A stretch of DNA of 38,650 nucleotides from contig JAFLCY010000028.1 in assembly GCA_017303485.1 (NCBI GenBank), positions 1-38,650 of the forward strand, written 5' to 3'. The notes under the pieces were generated by a model. The model searched no databases. It was not told the origin of the DNA and saw nothing but the letters and a program-made list of their open reading frames with translations. A program made the translations under genes and the position numbers. This document shows, in pieces, positions 8,571-16,561 of this stretch (the first letter of the stretch is position 1; every line of letters starts with the position of its first letter). Source of the DNA: Rhodobacterales bacterium. Its GTDB lineage: Bacteria; Pseudomonadota; Alphaproteobacteria; Rhodobacterales; Rhodobacteraceae.

Positions 8571-9092
8571 AAATCATGACAACGATGATTAATATAAATT
8601 TGTGGAATATGATGTCACAACCTAGGTGACGCCAGCGACACCGAGGACGGGCAAGCGGCCCCGACCTCCGGAATCAGCGTCGGAATGGCGCCAGTCATGT
8701 TGGGAAGGGAAGATGTCATGGCCAAATACGCTCGGTGGATGACTTCGCGCCCTGCCCCGGGCCGCCATTTTGCGGGCATGCCGGACAGGACCTGGCAAAG
8801 TCAGGCCGGTCCTTGGGGCGCCCCTCTGGCGGGATGCGGCGGCAACCCGGGCGTTTCGCCAGAATTCGGCTTCTAGGCAAACCGCAACGCCCGTGACCGG
8901 TTGCCGCCGAAGTCAACGCTTCGGGGGAAGGTCCATGTGTTGCTTGCCCGCTCATGAAATGTGAGTGGCGCGCCGAACTCTCGTCCTTTAGCTAACGTCT
9001 GGGTCCCTACGGCGACCCGCGACCTGACCGGAACTTCATAACCTGCTGTCTGCCCTGCCATTGCAGACCGTCTCTCATCAGGAAGGCCAGAA
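8571..9092. other. 520-bp non-coding stretch between LysR and pqi genes
   Basis: No protein in any frame looks convincing here. The first 45 bp are AT-rich, unlike the surroundings. They contain AATCAT-7 nt-ATGATT (8572-8590), a weak stem that could end lysR transcription, followed by AATATAAAT. The middle holds a long inverted repeat, listed separately. The last part leads into pqi with a good ribosome site (AGGAAGG) 6-7 bp before the ATG at 9093. Two frames of about 63 and 79 codons exist but have no family-like features. The pqi promoter should lie between about 8910 and 9080. Confidence 0.6.
8837..8909. repeat. Two-part inverted repeat (11 + 8 bp arms)
   Basis: CGGCGGCAACC (8837-8847) and its exact complement GGTTGCCGCCG (8899-8909) form the outer arms. 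Directly inside on the left, CGGGCGTT (8848-8855) pairs with AACGCCCG (8885-8892); the right arm has a 6-nt bulge between its two parts. A transcript would fold into a 19-bp stem with a loop of about 29 nt. There is no T-run on either side. It could be a terminator, a regulatory leader or a small RNA. Confidence 0.6.
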
Positions 9093-9743
9093 ATGTTGGC
9101 GCGACAGACGCATAGCGACCCATCCGGCTGGAAGCTGGACGAGCTGATCGCCTGCCCGGTCTGCGATGCGCTTCTGCGCGACCGCGAGGTCATGATCCTG
9201 TCAACGGCGCGTTGCCCGCGCTGCCATTCGGTGATCGCGGCGCCGCGCGAACGGGCGCTGACCAACATCGTGATGCTGGCCACCACGGCGGTTGTCCTGA
9301 TGTGGGCCGCCGTGTTCTTCCCGTTCCTTGAAATCAGCGCCAGGGGCCTGAACCACAAAAGCTCTCTCTTCGATGCTGTTCTCGCCTTCTCGGATGGCCT
9401 GATGCTGCCGCTGAGTTTTGCCGTCGCGGCCCTGATCATCGTGCTGCCGCTTATCCGGCTTGGCACGATCCTTTATGCCCTGGCGCCGATGGCGCTTGGC
9501 TGGCACCCCTGGCGCCACGCGGTCGCGGCCTTCCGGATCTCGGAACTGCTGCGCCCATGGGCAATGGCCGAGATCTTCGTGGTCGGCGTCGCCATCGCGC
9601 TGGTCAAGGTTGCCGGGCTTGCCACCCTCAGCATCGGCCCGGCCTTCTGGGCGATGGCGCTGCTGGTTGTCGTCACGGCGATGAAAGACATGTTCATGTG
9701 CAGGATCACGATATGGAAAACGCTCTCGACACGCGCGCGGTGA
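9093..9743 (+). CDS. pqiA: PqiA-like membrane protein, first half
   Basis: A 216-residue inner-membrane protein corresponding to one PqiA domain. A zinc-ribbon-like pair C21-x2-C24 and C41-x2-C44 precedes four hydrophobic segments at about residues 57-78, 98-122, 153-175 and 178-198. E. coli PqiA is a single protein of about 417 residues with two such domains; here each domain is its own gene. PqiA is thought to pass phospholipid to or from the PqiB tunnel across the periplasm. It overlaps the next gene by 31 bp in a different frame. The ribosome site is AGGAAGG. Confidence 0.88.
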   Translation: MLARQTHSDPSGWKLDELIACPVCDALLRDREVMILSTARCPRCHSVIAAPRERALTNIVMLATTAVVLMWAAVFFPFLEISARGLNHKSSLFDAVLAFSDGLMLPLSFAVAALIIVLPLIRLGTILYALAPMALGWHPWRHAVAAFRISELLRPWAMAEIFVVGVAIALVKVAGLATLSIGPAFWAMALLVVVTAMKDMFMCRITIWKTLSTRAR

Positions 9744-10348
9744 CAACCGCCAGCGCGGTCGGTCTTCTGGGGTGCCGATCCTGCGGGCGGGTGAACCCGA
9801 TGACGGCGACGGAATGCGCGCGCTGCGGCGGGCGGATCGCCCCGCGCAGCAAGGCCAGCCTGCAGGTGGTCTGGGCCTGGCTTGCCGCCGGGCTGATCGT
9901 CTACATCCCGGCCAACGTCTACCCGATGCTCTTGACCACGACGCTGGGCAAGCAGCGGGAAAGCACGATTGTCGGCGGCGTCATCGAGTTGGTCGAGCAT
10001 GGGTCGATCGGCATCGCGCTGATCGTCTTCGTTGCCAGCGTGGTCATTCCGATCGGCAAGTTCCTTGCCATCGGCTATCTGGCAATCATCCTGGGCAGAC
10101 CGGCCTCGGGGCGCGGTCACCGGAACCTGCATCTGTTTGAAGTGGTGGAGTTCATCGGGCGGTGGTCGATGATCGACGTCTTCGTGGTGGCGATCCTGTC
10201 CGCGCTGGTGCAGTTCGACTTTGCCGCAACGATCAACCCGGGCTACGCGGCCGTGTGTTTCGCGCTTTCCGTGGCGTTCACGATGCTGTCGGCGCTGAGC
10301 TTTGATCCGCGCCTGATCTGGGATGCCGAAGGGGAGACGCAGGCATGA
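9713..10348 (+). CDS. pqiA: PqiA-like membrane protein, second half
   Basis: A 211-residue second PqiA-domain protein, starting at ATG 9713 inside the end of the preceding gene. It opens with another Cys4 motif, C21-x2-C24 and C35-x2-C38 (CRSCG...CARCG), then four hydrophobic segments at about residues 50-72, 95-125, 145-168 and 175-195. The sequence VYIPANVYPMLLTTTLG is characteristic of PqiA domains. The stop overlaps the pqiB ATG by 4 bp (ATGA). The open frame extends upstream to 9557, but that part is out-of-frame pqiA coding sequence. The two genes together equal one full PqiA and probably form a heterodimer. Confidence 0.88.
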   Translation: MENALDTRAVTTASAVGLLGCRSCGRVNPMTATECARCGGRIAPRSKASLQVVWAWLAAGLIVYIPANVYPMLLTTTLGKQRESTIVGGVIELVEHGSIGIALIVFVASVVIPIGKFLAIGYLAIILGRPASGRGHRNLHLFEVVEFIGRWSMIDVFVVAILSALVQFDFAATINPGYAAVCFALSVAFTMLSALSFDPRLIWDAEGETQA

Positions 10349-12429
10349 CGAATATCGAACCGGCGGATCTGGACGTGCGTCCGCCGAAGAAATCCTTCTG
10401 GCGAAACCTGTCGCTGATCTGGCTGGTTCCGATCATCTCGGTCGTGGTCTCGCTGGGGATCGCCTGGCAGAACTACGCCAACCGCGGCTTGCTGGTGACC
10501 ATCGAATTCCGGAACGCCGCCGGGATCGTCGAGGGGGAAACGCTGGTCAAATACCGCGACGTGACCATCGGAACGGTCGAGACCGTCGGTTTCACCGACG
10601 ACCTCGCCCGCGTGATCGTCAGTGCGCGCATCAACCGCGAGGTCGCCGGGGTGCTTCCCGCCGATGCCCAGTTCTGGGTCGTGCGGCCAGAGCTTTCGGC
10701 ACGCGGGGTCAGCGGGCTGTCGACCGTTCTGTCCGGCGTCTATATTGATGCCGCGTTCCAGCCGTCCAGCGTCGAAAGCGCCGACCAGTTCATCGGCCTT
10801 GAAGAGGCGCCGCTGATCCGGCCTGGACGGGATGGCACCCAGGTGACCCTGCGCGCCAGGAACGCGAACCAGCTGGTCCAGGGCGCACCCGTCCTGTTCC
10901 GCGGGATCGAGGTCGGCAAGCTGGATGCGCCCCGTCTTACCGCGGATGGCGAGGGCGTGATCGCGACGGCGTTCATCTTCGCGCCCTATGATGCCGGCCT
11001 GACCACGGCGACCCGTTTCTGGGACCTTTCCGGCTTTTCGGTCTCGATCGGCGCGGGCGGCGTACAGCTTGACGTCGGCAATCTGGCCGCGCTGGTTTCG
11101 GGCGGGATTGCCTTTGACACCACCTTCCAGGGTGGCGAGCCGATAGCCGCGGACACGGTGTTCGAGCTTTACCGCGCCGAAAAGGACGCCCGGGAAAGCG
11201 TCTTCACCGCGCTTGGCGCAAATGCGGTGCGGTTCTCGGTCGAGTTCGACGAATCCGTCAGCGGGTTGTCGGTCGGTGCGGCGGTGATGTATCGCGGATT
11301 GCGCGTGGGCGAGGTGGTCGCGATCAAGCCGGTGGCCGAGACCGTGCCCTGGGGTCGTCGGGTCTACGTTCGCGCCACCGTCGCGATCGATCCGTCCGCC
11401 ATTGGCCTTGCGCCGGAAACGCCGGCCGAGGAGACCATCGCCTTTGTCGGCAGCCTTGTCGATGATGGCCTGCGCGCACAGCTTGCCACGACCAGCCTGC
11501 TCAGCGCGGCCCTGGTGATCGAGCTGAACCAGGTGCCCGATGCCTCCCCGGTGGCGCTTCGTCAGCTTGAGGGCGAGCCGCCGGTCATTCCAAGCGTCAA
11601 GTCCCAGCTGTCGGACTTCACCGCCACGGCGGAAGGTGTGCTGGAACGGGTCAACGCCTTGCCGGTCGAAGAGGTCATGGCGCGGGCGATTTCCCTCATG
11701 GAAGCGATTGAGGACGTAGCGCGGTCGGACGGGACAAAACGGGCGCCCGACGCTTTGGCAAGCCTGCTGGACGAAACCCGTGCGCTGGTCGCCGACGAAG
11801 ATACCCAGGCACTGCCGGGTGAACTCCGCAAGCTGCTGGCAGAGTTGCAGTCCATCGCGGACGACCTGCGCGCGGCGGGGACCGTGGACCGTCTGGCCTC
11901 GGCCATCGCCTCGGCCGACAAGATCGCAAGCGATGTCGCCGCATCCTCCGACCAGTTTGCCGCATTGGTCACTGACCTGCGCAACCTGGCCGAAAAGGCC
12001 AACAACCTTCCGGCGGAAGACCTTGTCGCCTCGGCCAGGAAACTGGTCGACAGCGCCAATGCGCTGATCGGGACAGAGGAAGCCGCAGCCGTGCCGCCGG
12101 CCCTGACCGCGGCCCTGAACGAGGTCTCTGCCGCGCTGAAGGCGCTGCGCGAGGGCGGCACCATCGAGACCGCGAACGCGGCCCTGGAATCGACGCGCGA
12201 TGCCGCCGATGCGGTCGCAAAGGCTACCGAAGCGCTGCCCGGGATCACCCAGCGACTGGACCAGATCGTGCAGGAGACCGGACGGCTGATCGACACCTAC
12301 GGCGCAAGGTCCGACTTCAGCTCGGAAGCGATGGCCTTGCTGCGTGACGTCAGCAGTGCGGCCAAGGCGGTAAGCTCGCTGGCCCGTGCGATCGAGAGAA
12401 ACCCGAACTCCCTTATTCTTGGAAGGTAA
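10345..12429 (+). CDS. pqiB: PqiB-like MCE protein with three MCE domains and long helical tail
   Basis: A 694-residue periplasmic tunnel protein anchored by one N-terminal helix (about residues 20-41). Three MCE domains follow at about 48-137, 164-258 and 294-396; each has the small hydrophobic/Gly pattern (for example VKYRDVTIGTV, VLFRGIEVGKL, VMYRGLRVGEV). From about residue 415 to the end the protein is Ala/Leu/Glu-rich and helical, the segment that in E. coli PqiB forms the syringe needle towards the outer membrane. PqiB of E. coli is 546 residues, so this tail is about 150 residues longer. The start is fixed by a 4-bp overlap with the upstream gene. Its role is intermembrane lipid transport with PqiA and PqiC. 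Confidence 0.92.
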   Translation: MTNIEPADLDVRPPKKSFWRNLSLIWLVPIISVVVSLGIAWQNYANRGLLVTIEFRNAAGIVEGETLVKYRDVTIGTVETVGFTDDLARVIVSARINREVAGVLPADAQFWVVRPELSARGVSGLSTVLSGVYIDAAFQPSSVESADQFIGLEEAPLIRPGRDGTQVTLRARNANQLVQGAPVLFRGIEVGKLDAPRLTADGEGVIATAFIFAPYDAGLTTATRFWDLSGFSVSIGAGGVQLDVGNLAALVSGGIAFDTTFQGGEPIAADTVFELYRAEKDARESVFTALGANAVRFSVEFDESVSGLSVGAAVMYRGLRVGEVVAIKPVAETVPWGRRVYVRATVAIDPSAIGLAPETPAEETIAFVGSLVDDGLRAQLATTSLLSAALVIELNQVPDASPVALRQLEGEPPVIPSVKSQLSDFTATAEGVLERVNALPVEEVMARAISLMEAIEDVARSDGTKRAPDALASLLDETRALVADEDTQALPGELRKLLAELQSIADDLRAAGTVDRLASAIASADKIASDVAASSDQFAALVTDLRNLAEKANNLPAEDLVASARKLVDSANALIGTEEAAAVPPALTAALNEVSAALKALREGGTIETANAALESTRDAADAVAKATEALPGITQRLDQIVQETGRLIDTYGARSDFSSEAMALLRDVSSAAKAVSSLARAIERNPNSLILGR

Positions 12430-12433
12430 TGTC

Positions 12434-13000
12434 ATGATGCCACAGTTCCGGATGGCCCTGTTTTCCGCCGCCCTGGCCCTTGCGGGATGTGGCAGCGACT
12501 CGCAGTTTCTGATCGACGCCTCGCCGGAAACCACGCGCGAGATCCCACTTCGGGTCGGCAGCATCGAAGTGCGCGAGGTGGTGCTTCCCGCCTATGCGGA
12601 AGCGACCGACATGCTACAGGAAAACGCTGATGGCGCCTTGCGCCCGGTGAAAGGGTCGATCTGGGCGGATGGATCGGCCCGGGGCATCACCGCCGAACTG
12701 TCGCGCGCGCTTGATCTGCGCACCACCGCCGATGTCGTCGCCGAGCCCTGGCCTTTCGACGATCCGGCCGATGTCCGCCTTGAAGTGCGCATTGAACGCA
12801 TCGTGGCCCGGGCTGACGGGATGTTCCAGCTTTCCGGCCAGATCACCGGCGCATCGCCCGACGACGTGATCCGCGACTTTGTCCGGCGGTTCGACATCCG
12901 TGTCCCGATGGACTCTGCCGCCCCGGGCGCGGTCGCCAGGGCCCAGGGGTCGGCCATGGGGCAACTGGCGGACACCATCGCCTCGATCCTGCGGCGATAA
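12434..13000 (+). CDS. pqiC: PqiC-like outer-membrane lipoprotein (ABC-type auxiliary / DUF330 family)
   Basis: A 188-residue lipoprotein. The signal peptide (MMPQFRMALFSAALALAG) ends in a lipobox ALAGC, making Cys20 or thereabouts the lipidated residue; the next residues G-S-D do not favour inner-membrane retention strongly. The body matches PqiC/YmbA: QFLIDASPETTREIPLRVGSIEVREVVLPAYAE at the start of the fold, WADGSARGITAELSRALDL, and DVRLEVRIERIVA. PqiC caps the PqiB needle at the outer membrane. ATG 12434 sits 4 bp after the pqiB stop; an open stretch upstream to 12386 lies inside pqiB and lacks the signal. Confidence 0.9.
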   Translation: MMPQFRMALFSAALALAGCGSDSQFLIDASPETTREIPLRVGSIEVREVVLPAYAEATDMLQENADGALRPVKGSIWADGSARGITAELSRALDLRTTADVVAEPWPFDDPADVRLEVRIERIVARADGMFQLSGQITGASPDDVIRDFVRRFDIRVPMDSAAPGAVARAQGSAMGQLADTIASILRR

Positions 13001-13022
13001 CCGCACCGGCAGCGAAAGCGAC

Positions 13023-13055
13023 GGGAGGCGCGGCAAGATCTGGCCAGCGCCTCTC
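13023..13055 (+). terminator. Hairpin after the pqi operon
   Basis: GGGAGGCGC (13023-13031) pairs with GCGCCTCTC (13047-13055): seven perfect GC-rich pairs plus a wobble and one more pair. A further GGC/GCC (13032-13034 with 13043-13045) extends the stem inwards past a bulged A. No T-run follows. It lies 22 bp after the pqiC stop and 38 bp before mgtE, so it probably separates the two transcription units, at least in part. Confidence 0.5.
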
Positions 13056-13092
13056 GGTACCATCCGACCCATCCTATCCAGCGGGGGCATCA

Positions 13093-14466
13093 ATGACCGC
13101 AAGCACCAATGGCCAGGAGCCGACCGAATCCGTCGAATCGATCCTGCTTCGTGCCATCCAGGAGGGTGATGCCGAAAAGCTGAACGCCGTGCTTGACCCG
13201 CTGAGCTACAGCGAGGCGCTGCGCGAGCTACTGGCCCTGACACCGGACGACCGCGACCGGGTGCTGGAGCTTGTCCCGACTGAACTGGCGGCGCAGCTTA
13301 TCGGCGAGGCGCCAAATGAAATGGCGGTGGAGCTTGTCGAGCGCCTGTTGCCGGAACGTGCCGCCGAGATCCTTGAGGAACTCGACAGCGACATCAAGGC
13401 GGACGTCATCGGCGAACTCGATGAAGAGGATGCCGAGGCGATCCTGCTGGAAATGGACGAGGAGGACGCCGCCGATGTGCGTCGCCTGGTCGAATACGAG
13501 GATGGCACCGCCGGCGGCCTGATGATGGTGGAAGTCTTCCGCTTTCTGGAAAGCGAGACTGTCGGGAAAGTCCTGCGCGACCTTGCCTCGGGCGACGACG
13601 AATTTGAACGGTACCGCGGCCAGCACCCCTATATCACCGATGCGGAGGGGCAGCTTCTGGGCGTCGTGTCGCTGCGGGGCCTTCTGACCGCGAAACGAAG
13701 CGCGCTCCTCAGCTCGATCATGGTGAAACCCCTCGCGGTCGGGGTCGATACGCCGCTGGAAGAGCTAGAGGACATCTTCGACGAACATCCGTTCCTCGGC
13801 GTGCCCGTTGTCGATGACCTGGGCGATCTTGTGGGCGTCGTGTCGCGGTCCTCGGTTGCCGACGCCGTGCTGGAACGCAGCGAAACGGAAAGCCTGCGCC
13901 GCCAGGGCGTTGTCATCGAGGAACTTCGGTCGATGCCCGTCCTCTTGCGCTCGCGCCGCAGGCTGGCCTGGCTGACGGCCAACATCTTTCTGAACATCCT
14001 CGCCGCCAGCGTGATTTCCGCCTATGAGGCGACGCTTGCGGCGGTCATCGCGCTGGCGATCTTCCTGCCGATGGTGTCGGACATGAGCGGCTGTTCCGGC
14101 AACCAGGCGGTCGGGGTCAGTCTGCGGGAACTCAGCCTCGGCCTCGTGCGGCCGCGTGATGCCCTGCGTGTGCTGATGAAAGAGCTTTCGGTCGGCGTCA
14201 TCAATGGTGTTACCCTCGGTCTGCTGGTCGGCGCCGTCGCCTGGGTCTGGAAGGGCAATCCGGCCCTTGGTCTGGTGATCGGCGGGGCGCTGACCCTGAA
14301 CACGGTCCTTGCGGTGCTGATCGGCGGCGTGGTGCCGCTTCTGCTCAAGCGCTTCGGTCAGGACCCCGCGGCTGCCAGCGGCCCGCTGCTGACGACGATC
14401 ACCGACATGGCAGGCTTCTTCTTCGTCCTCAGCTTTGCGACGCTTCTGATGCCCTGGCTTTTGTAA
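13093..14466 (+). CDS. mgtE: Magnesium transporter MgtE
   Basis: A 457-residue Mg2+ channel. An acidic helical N domain (about residues 15-135; repeated ELDEEDAEAILLEMDEED) is followed by two CBS domains (about 150-212 and 214-275; the sequence SIMVKPLAVGVDTPLEE opens the second). A connecting helix at about 278-300 leads to five membrane helices to the C-terminus. The pore motif appears as MVSDMSGCSGNQAVG, a variant of the common GNAGTQ form seen in a subgroup of the family. The N and CBS domains sense cytoplasmic Mg2+ and close the pore. ATG 13093 follows a GGGGG-rich leader. It is monocistronic or coupled to the antiporter 121 bp downstream. Confidence 0.94.
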   Translation: MTASTNGQEPTESVESILLRAIQEGDAEKLNAVLDPLSYSEALRELLALTPDDRDRVLELVPTELAAQLIGEAPNEMAVELVERLLPERAAEILEELDSDIKADVIGELDEEDAEAILLEMDEEDAADVRRLVEYEDGTAGGLMMVEVFRFLESETVGKVLRDLASGDDEFERYRGQHPYITDAEGQLLGVVSLRGLLTAKRSALLSSIMVKPLAVGVDTPLEELEDIFDEHPFLGVPVVDDLGDLVGVVSRSSVADAVLERSETESLRRQGVVIEELRSMPVLLRSRRRLAWLTANIFLNILAASVISAYEATLAAVIALAIFLPMVSDMSGCSGNQAVGVSLRELSLGLVRPRDALRVLMKELSVGVINGVTLGLLVGAVAWVWKGNPALGLVIGGALTLNTVLAVLIGGVVPLLLKRFGQDPAAASGPLLTTITDMAGFFFVLSFATLLMPWLL

Positions 14467-14587
14467 CCGCGGGGCATCGGCAAGGGAGACCTCGCGAAGC
14501 GGAGCGCGGGCCTCGCGTCAGACGGGAAACAGGTCAAGCAGGGGACAGGCTTGATCGCGACTACAATAAGAAAAGGAGTGCGACGGA

Positions 14588-16420
14588 ATGGCGTTGGAAG
14601 CAGTGGCTGGCGGCCTTGGAACGATCCCGGCGATTGCGCTGGTCGGCGCACTTGGCGTCGGGTCGCAATGGCTTGCCTGGCGGATGCAGATGCCGGCCAT
14701 CGTGCTGATGCTGGCGGCGGGCATCCTGATCGGTCCGGTTGCCGGCGTGCTGGAACCCCATGCCGTCTTCGGGGATTTCCTGTCGCCGCTCATCTCTGTC
14801 GCGGTGGCCGTCATCCTGTTCGAGGGCGGCCTGACCCTGAACCTCAAGCAGCTTGGCGATGCCCGCGCCGGCGTCCTGCGCCTGGTCCTGGTTGGCGCGC
14901 CTTTGGGATGGCTCCTGTCCAGTCTGGCATTGCGCTACGGTGCCGGGCTGTCCTGGGAAACTTCGGTGGTTTTCGGCGGCATCATGATCGTCACCGGGCC
15001 GACGGTGATCGCGCCCCTTCTGCGGCAGGCGCGCCTGCAGCGGCGACCGGCGGCCCTTCTGCAATGGGAGGCGATCGTAAATGATCCGATCGGCGCCATG
15101 GCGGCGGTCGTCGCCTTCCAGGCGGTCCTTGCCCTTCGGGGGGTCGACGAGGCGGGATTTGGCGGCATGGCCGCCGGCATCGTCTTTGCCGCGATCCTGG
15201 GCTACGGCATGGCCCGCGCTGTCGTCTGGATGTTCCGCAACGCGCTTGCGCCGGAATACATGAAGGTGCCGCTCCTCTTCACCGCGGTGCTACTGGCCTT
15301 TGCGGTCTCGGACATGGTGTTGCACGAAAGCGGTCTGCTGGCTGTCACCGTCATGGGGCTGGTGATCGCCAACGCCGATCTTCCCTCGTTCGAGGAGCTG
15401 CGCCGCTTCAAGGAACAGGCGACGGTCCTGCTTGTCTCGGGTCTTTTCATCCTCTTGTCCGCATCTCTCGACTTCGCCGTCTTCGGCCAGCTGACCTGGC
15501 GCGCGGTGCTGTTTCTGGTGATGGTCGTGCTGCTGGCCCGCCCGCTGACGGTCCTCATGTCACTGGTAGGGTCCAACATCCCCAGGAACGAACGCCTGCT
15601 GGTCGCCTTTACTGGCCCCCGCGGCGTGGTCCTTGTCGCGGTGGCGGGCCTCTTCGGCGAACGGCTTGTCGCGGCGGGCGTTGCGGATGGTGCGCTTGTC
15701 GGCCCCTTGGCCTTTGCGCTGGTCGCCGCGACCGTCATTCTGCACGGGTTCACCCTGGCCCCCGCCGCGCGCCTGCTGGGTCTGTCGGGCGGGGAATCCC
15801 CCGGTGTCCTCCTGGTTGGCGGATCGCGCTTTACCCTTGCCCTGGCCGAGGCGCTGCGCCGGGCCGACATCCCGGTCCTGGTCGCGGACCCGAACCGTGC
15901 CAATCTTCAAATGGCGCGGGCGCAGGGCATTCCGACCTACTACGGCGACATCTTGGGTGAGGCGGCCGAACACACGATTGAGTTGCTTGAATACCGAACT
16001 GTTCTCGCCGCGACTGATAATGATGCCTACAACACGTTGGTTGTTGCCAACTTGGCGCCAGAGTTTGGCAGGAACCACGTCTTTCGCCTGACCCGCTCCA
16101 AGGAAAGCCAGAGCAGCCATGCCCTTCCGCCCAGCCTCAGCGGGCGCTCGATCGGCGAGGGGCGGACATTCCGCAATCTGGAGGCCGCCATCGAAGCGGG
16201 CAAATCGATCCGGCTGACCCGTCTGACCGCCGAGTTTGACTTCGACCGGTGGAGAGCCATGGAACCCGATGCCGAGATCCTCGCCACGGTCCTTCCGAAC
16301 AAGGAGCTGATCTACGGGTCCGAGGTGCCGCGTGGCACGAAGACCCAGCTTGGACTCCTGCACCTTTCGGCGGGGCGCAACGGGGCGCAGGGCAGCCAGG
16401 TGGGCCAGCCACCGGACTGA
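14588..16420 (+). CDS. CPA1-type cation/proton antiporter with C-terminal TrkA-N (Rossmann) domain
   Basis: A 610-residue protein. Residues 1-395 hold about twelve hydrophobic helices with the CPA1 features: FEGGLTLN near 78-85, an extended TGPTVIAPLLR at 136-146, the ion-site pair N165-D166 (AIVNDPIGA) and TGPRGVVLV at 342-350. N-D at the transport site suggests electroneutral exchange, as known for CPA1 members such as NhaP. Residues about 405-505 form a nucleotide-binding TrkA-N domain (GVLLVGGSRF, then D434 after a beta strand in VLVADPNRANLQMA). A tail of about 100 residues follows. The ion (Na+, K+) cannot be told from sequence. ATG 14588 has an AAGGAG box 9-10 bp upstream. Confidence 0.9.
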   Translation: MALEAVAGGLGTIPAIALVGALGVGSQWLAWRMQMPAIVLMLAAGILIGPVAGVLEPHAVFGDFLSPLISVAVAVILFEGGLTLNLKQLGDARAGVLRLVLVGAPLGWLLSSLALRYGAGLSWETSVVFGGIMIVTGPTVIAPLLRQARLQRRPAALLQWEAIVNDPIGAMAAVVAFQAVLALRGVDEAGFGGMAAGIVFAAILGYGMARAVVWMFRNALAPEYMKVPLLFTAVLLAFAVSDMVLHESGLLAVTVMGLVIANADLPSFEELRRFKEQATVLLVSGLFILLSASLDFAVFGQLTWRAVLFLVMVVLLARPLTVLMSLVGSNIPRNERLLVAFTGPRGVVLVAVAGLFGERLVAAGVADGALVGPLAFALVAATVILHGFTLAPAARLLGLSGGESPGVLLVGGSRFTLALAEALRRADIPVLVADPNRANLQMARAQGIPTYYGDILGEAAEHTIELLEYRTVLAATDNDAYNTLVVANLAPEFGRNHVFRLTRSKESQSSHALPPSLSGRSIGEGRTFRNLEAAIEAGKSIRLTRLTAEFDFDRWRAMEPDAEILATVLPNKELIYGSEVPRGTKTQLGLLHLSAGRNGAQGSQVGQPPD

Positions 16421-16486
16421 ACACGCAGAACGGCCAGGTTCGCCGGGGAAATCCCGGAGCCTGCTTGCACGCTTTACTTTCACCAC

Positions 16487-16520
16487 AATGTCTGACATTC
16501 TCAGCGCAATGTCAGACATT
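16487..16520. promoter_or_regulatory. Twin palindromic operators, probably for the adjacent GntR/FadR regulator
   Basis: Two perfect 13-bp palindromes with a single central base: AATGTCTGACATT (16487-16499) and AATGTCAGACATT (16508-16520). Their centres (16493, 16514) are 21 bp apart, two turns of DNA, so two dimers would bind the same face. The second lies 41 bp before the TTG start of the GntR gene. Sites of the type TGTC-N-GACA fit the TNGTNNNACNA pattern known for FadR-subfamily GntR regulators. A TTTACT just upstream (16473-16478) could be a -35 element. Confidence 0.82.
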
Positions 16521-16561
16521 GATTGGCGTGACCTTTCAGCCAGCGCCTGTGGAGACCCTTC

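Noticed and set aside
8685-8876. A 63-codon plus-strand frame in the LysR-pqi gap
   Set aside because: No recognisable domain, its end overlaps the inverted repeat, and composition is like non-coding DNA.
10243-12564. A 773-codon minus-strand open frame opposite pqiB
   Set aside because: Antisense shadow of a gene with three clear MCE domains; composition is unlike a real protein.
16443-16457. CCGGG-gaaat-CCCGG as a terminator of the antiporter gene
   Set aside because: Only five pairs and no T-run; expected by chance in GC-rich DNA.
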